DNA from: Rhyzopertha dominica | Taxonomy: Eukaryota > Arthropoda > Insecta > Coleoptera > Bostrichidae | Direction: 5' to 3' | NCBI GenBank assembly: GCA_025024175.1 | Contig: QCXZ01000042.1 | Coordinates: 10,991,501 to 11,055,500, forward strand | DNA: 64,000 nucleotides | Shown here: positions 60,535 through 64,000 of the stretch, piece after piece | Layout: each line of letters begins with the position of its first letter | Numbering within the stretch: position 1 is the stretch's first letter | Notes under the pieces: model-generated | Seen by the model: the letters and a program-made list of their open reading frames with translations, nothing else | The model's database searches: none | Told to the model about the DNA's origin: nothing | Position numbers and translations under genes: made by a program

Positions 60535-63500
60535 ATGTCAGGCCTTCCAAAACTGCCAGGTTTAACTTTTAGCGATCCAACAGTAAGGTAACAAATCATC
60601 TGTCTTGAAAGCATCTACCCTAAAAGAAATTTTAGATTACAAAATTTAATCTATCCCATGTATTCGACTACTACAATGGTTACCGTATGCCAAAACAGCA
60701 CTTCGCTGGTGTTGGGGGCCAAGAACTTGAAGTTGACTCTGTCAAGTACTTGAATGCTTATGATCCTGTAAGATATGATCCTTCGTTGACTTACGGAAGG
60801 ACACGCTGTGCTACTCTTCCGCAATTTGTACCCCACTTTGCACTCTACGATCAAAAGTGCTTGACGTTCAGGGCGTTCTTCAAACAGTCTGTGGTGGAGT
60901 CACCGCAGGAGTTTTACAGGGTTCGACATGTGAATATTATTTACTTTCTGGAAGATGACACCATTACTGTTATGGAACCAAAAGTAGTGGTGAGTATGAG
61001 TAAAAAAAAAAGTGATTGNNATANAGTAAGTGCAACAATGTGTGATGGACAAATTTTGCTATTAGAACAGCGGATTAGACCAAGGTAGATTAGTTCGTCG
61101 TGGAAAAATTCCAAAAACAAACAGTGGTGACTACTGGCACTGGAAGGACTTGGCTGTTGGTAAAGATATCTGCATAAATGGAATTGTTTATCATACAGTG
61201 GACTGTGACACTTTTACAAGGGTATGAGAGTTTTTCTTTTCAGCCCTATATATTTAGTTTGTTCCGGCATTGCTAACTGGGAGAGCTTACAAAAGGCAAT
61301 TAAAATGGAAAATTGTAACATATTTGTGTTATTTTAAATTTGGACTATAATCGAGCAAGCATTGTTTTGACTTTGTAAAATCAAATTTCATTTTAAATTT
61401 TAATTTTAACCCAGCGCCATCAGTAGAGATAATTGAACTTCAGACTTGATGTTTATTTCCTGTGCCGCTAGATGGGGATACACGTTCTCCTAAAAAGGAT
61501 ATTTTCTCCCTTGGAATATATGTATTCATCTATTTAAGAAACACATATTGTCGCGTGATATCGCAGTTTCTGTTATTCAAAGCTAAAAGATGATTCTTAT
61601 GAATGTTGGGAATCCCCCATGGACAGGCGACTGAGAGGTGGATGGTACTACCATCTAAACTTTACAAGAGCTGTTATGTAAATAATATTCTTTAAAATTG
61701 CATGAAATCTATTTATTGAACTTGCCTAGAACTAGTAGTTACCCCATATATAAGTTCTACATGCACTAAACAGAAGTATTTGTTGTATCTGATACACTAA
61801 AAGTGTTTCTTTATTTAACTGCAAAAAAGCATTCGCCAGCAGCATCATTACTTGCTTTTTTATTTCCAAGAGCAATTCCTCGAATTCCTTGAGTGTATAT
61901 AGGCAATGTTCTACTCACAAGTACTTAGAAGTGCTATGAAGGAATTGCTTTTCCTCAACCTGCTCGTACCTAATTTTTACTAGATAAACCATAGCACTAT
62001 AACAGCTTTTTGTTATTGCACAAATAAGCACAAATATTATATCTACTTTATTTGTGTTATTGGTAGACCACTTTTAGCTAATAAATAAAGTGGGCTGTAT
62101 AAGGTATAGGGTGAATACTAATGTAGAATTTTGCAAAAAAACTGATTCCAATAATATTTAGTTGTATGTTTAATAAATTTTTTAACAAGCACTTTCGGAA
62201 AAAAAAGATTTTTTGGTGAATCTAACTATACTAATTTTTTTTGCACTTAATGTAGGTTCCATGTAATGTTTGACTGGTTCACAGATAATTTTTATATTTT
62301 CGTTTCTCCATGACTTCTAAAAACCACAAAGCAAACATTCTGCAGGAATATATGGCCAGTCAGGGTCTAATTATGGGAGATCCAGAAGAAATGCCTCCAG
62401 ATCCTTACATGCAAAACCGAATACTCCAAGTGCAACCCCATGTCACTAGAACTCCACCGGCAGATGATAAGCTGCGAAGGTTTCTGGAATACGATGGCAA
62501 GATACTAAAGTTAGTTGCATAGTAGCAACTGTTAAAATCAGAGTTGCTTTATCTCGTGCTTAATTTTTACAGGTTTAATGCTGTTTGGGATGACAGGGAC
62601 TCAGAGGGTGGTGAAATGAGAAAATACGAACTGCTTTATATGTTGGCAGATGATAGTGTTGCAGTCAAAGAAATTATTGACAAGAACAGCGGGAGAGATC
62701 CTTTTCCCTTGTTGCTGAGGAAAACAAAGTTGCCAAAGGTCAGATTTGTTCAACTTTATGCTAAACTGTCAATGAATATTGTTTAACCATAATTATTACA
62801 AACATGTCCATCATCCTGCGTCATAAGGGTTTGTAAACAAAAAATATGTACAAATGCAATAAAAAAAAGCCTTAAACTATTGGTTAGGAAACTTATTAAA
62901 AAATAGCATTTACAAAAACATAATCCACTCCATAATAGCAGCAGCAGGAGTAAGACTCCTTCATGATAACTCCGTGATGAAGGAAAGAGTGCAGTATATT
63001 GAGTATCGTGGGGTAAGATACTACTCTTACCGAGTGCGCAGTGGTGTAATTCAGGGCTTAAATTTAGGTCCCTTATTGTTTATAACTTTTTACAATGATG
63101 TAATTTCTCAACTATCTTGCAATACCTACATGTATGCGGACGATCTCAAGATCTGCACTGTTGTGCGGAGTACTGATGATTGTTTGGCACTGCAGGGTGA
63201 CATAGACTCTTTGGTAGGCTGGTGTGGTCTGAACGGTTTACAGCTTAATGTAAGTAAATGCAAGAAAATGACCTTCTCTAGGGGTATGCATCTCATGCGA
63301 TATTTTTACAACATTGAAGGTACTCCCTTAGAAGATTGTCATCAAGTCTCCGACTTGGGTGTGATATTGGATACTGGTTTGACCTTTGTTCCCCATATAG
63401 TGCATATCTGTGATGTTCCTATGCAACTGCTGGGATTTCTGCTTCGCAATACCAAAGATTTCACGTGGAATGTATAAAGCTTCTCTTTTACTCACTGATA

Positions 63501-64000
63501 AGATCTAGACTTGAATATTCTGCAATTGTTTGGAAACCTAACCACCAGATTTACATTGACCTGATTGAAAATGTCCTCAGAAAGTTCGCTAAATATATAT
63601 ACCTGAAGAAATTCAATTCATATCCTGCAAGGCATTGTAGTCAAAAAATCCTTCTTAACGCTGTTGGTGAGAACTCGCTCAATGCTCGTAGAGCTGTATC
63701 CAGTCTGATATTTTTGCAAAAACTCGTTGGGGGATGTATTGTAAACAGTAGGTGCTATTTAACAAATTTGATATATTTAGTGTAAACTTTTGTCATGCCA
63801 AAGTTAAAAAAGAAATGATAATGAAATATAATACAGAATTTTTATAATATGACTTTATTTTAGTAGTTGTAGTTAAAAATCCCTATAAGGAATTCTATTC
63901 TGTTTTCCACTTAAGTATTTTAAACTTGATTTCTTATATATGTTAATTATTCCTATATTGTTTTAAATTTAGTGTTGTATCATTGTGTATGCTTCCACTA
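60535..64000 (+). CDS. DM10-domain axonemal protein (EFHC1/EFHC2 family), 5' part
   Basis: EFHC1/EFHC2 (Rib72-type) proteins are microtubule inner proteins of ciliary doublets. Exons seen: 60535-60582, 60636-60989, 61066-61221, 62346-62509, 62573-62738 (296 codons); the gene continues beyond the window. Start MSGLPKLPGLTFSDP resembles MALPLLPGNSF of EFHC2. The first exon uses the GT at 60583 rather than 60588 because only that keeps phase. Two DM10 domains are visible: one from DQKCLTFRAFFKQSV through YFLEDDTITVMEPKVV, NSGLDQGRLVRRGKIPK and VDCDTFTR; a second starting RRFLEYDGKILKFNAVWDDR, MLADDSVAVKEI, NSGRDPFPLLLRKTKLPK. Loops NSG and FTR match the family. Ns at 61019-61024 are intronic. 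A LINE fragment lies in the last visible intron. EFHC1 versus EFHC2 cannot be decided here. Confidence 0.9.
61222..62345. other. DM10 gene intron, nothing recognised
   Basis: This 1.1-kb AT-rich intron joins two phase-compatible exons. I saw no terminal repeats or coding remnants in it. Confidence 0.5.
62890..63785 (+). mobile_element. LINE fragment, reverse transcriptase (Jockey-like)
   Basis: A non-LTR retrotransposon ORF2 fragment in the same orientation as the host gene. The first frame (62974-63477) has RT blocks VIQGLNLGPLLFITFYND, the catalytic YADDLK, and LNVSKCKKMTF. A second overlapping frame (63465-63785) carries the usual continuation (LIRSRLEYSAIVWKP, IENVLRKFAKYIYLK), so one frameshift separates them. 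The 5' half and a complete 3' end are absent. The host exon is not interrupted. Confidence 0.85.

Noticed and set aside
1..64000. CRISPR array, operon-type or prokaryotic transfer signals
   Set aside because: No regularly spaced direct repeats; all genes are intron-bearing or clearly eukaryotic.

Overview
The window is eukaryotic nuclear DNA from an insect. Genes are split by GT-AG introns (some only about 50-60 bases), the non-coding DNA is very AT-rich, and introns are full of mobile-element debris: a Tc1-type transposon, LINE fragments, and many short elements ending in TATACAGGGTG. A ZAD zinc-finger gene and the two-ended Nopp140 gene are insect hallmarks. The element content suggests a beetle, but that is a guess. 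Isolated N bases point to a draft assembly.

Layout, left to right. 1-18042 (+): last 18 exons of a thioester-containing protein (TEP/CD109 type) with GCGEQ motif and a GPI-anchor-like tail; its introns hold a 1581-bp Tc1 element, a 1014-bp long inverted repeat and LINE fragments. 18884-20657 (-): PIG-T, a GPI transamidase subunit. 21590-24114 (+): CUB/LDLa single-pass membrane protein. 24265-29591 (-): a five-exon orphan gene of 420 residues. 31806-34705 (+): TBP-related factor 2 (TBPL1). 37779-40777 (+): ankyrin-repeat/SOCS-box protein. 41115-41306 (-): cysteine-rich ORF, status uncertain. 42932-44389 (-): ANKRD39. 45217-45823 (-): two tandem GFRP-like ORFs seven bases apart. 46687-48407 (+): ATG3. 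49626-55273 (-): ZAD/AT-hook/12-finger C2H2 protein, 12 exons. 56348-59997 (-): Nopp140 (NOLC1) with two alternative 3' exons. 60535 to beyond the window (+): DM10-domain axonemal protein (EFHC1/EFHC2 family), with a LINE in an intron.

The genes are mostly unrelated housekeeping functions: GPI anchoring, core transcription, ubiquitin ligase adaptor, autophagy, nucleolar chaperone, ciliary structure. One functional link is suggestive only: a predicted GPI-anchored TEP lies tail-to-tail with the PIG-T gene that attaches such anchors.

Exon models were joined by hand from splice consensus and reading phase. For TEP, PIG-T, the orphan gene, TRF2, the ASB protein, ATG3, the zinc-finger gene and Nopp140 the exon lengths sum to whole codons, which supports them. 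The most notable items are the two abutting GFRP-like ORFs, the Nopp140 alternative tails, the long perfect-looking hairpin in the TEP intron, and the orphan gene.
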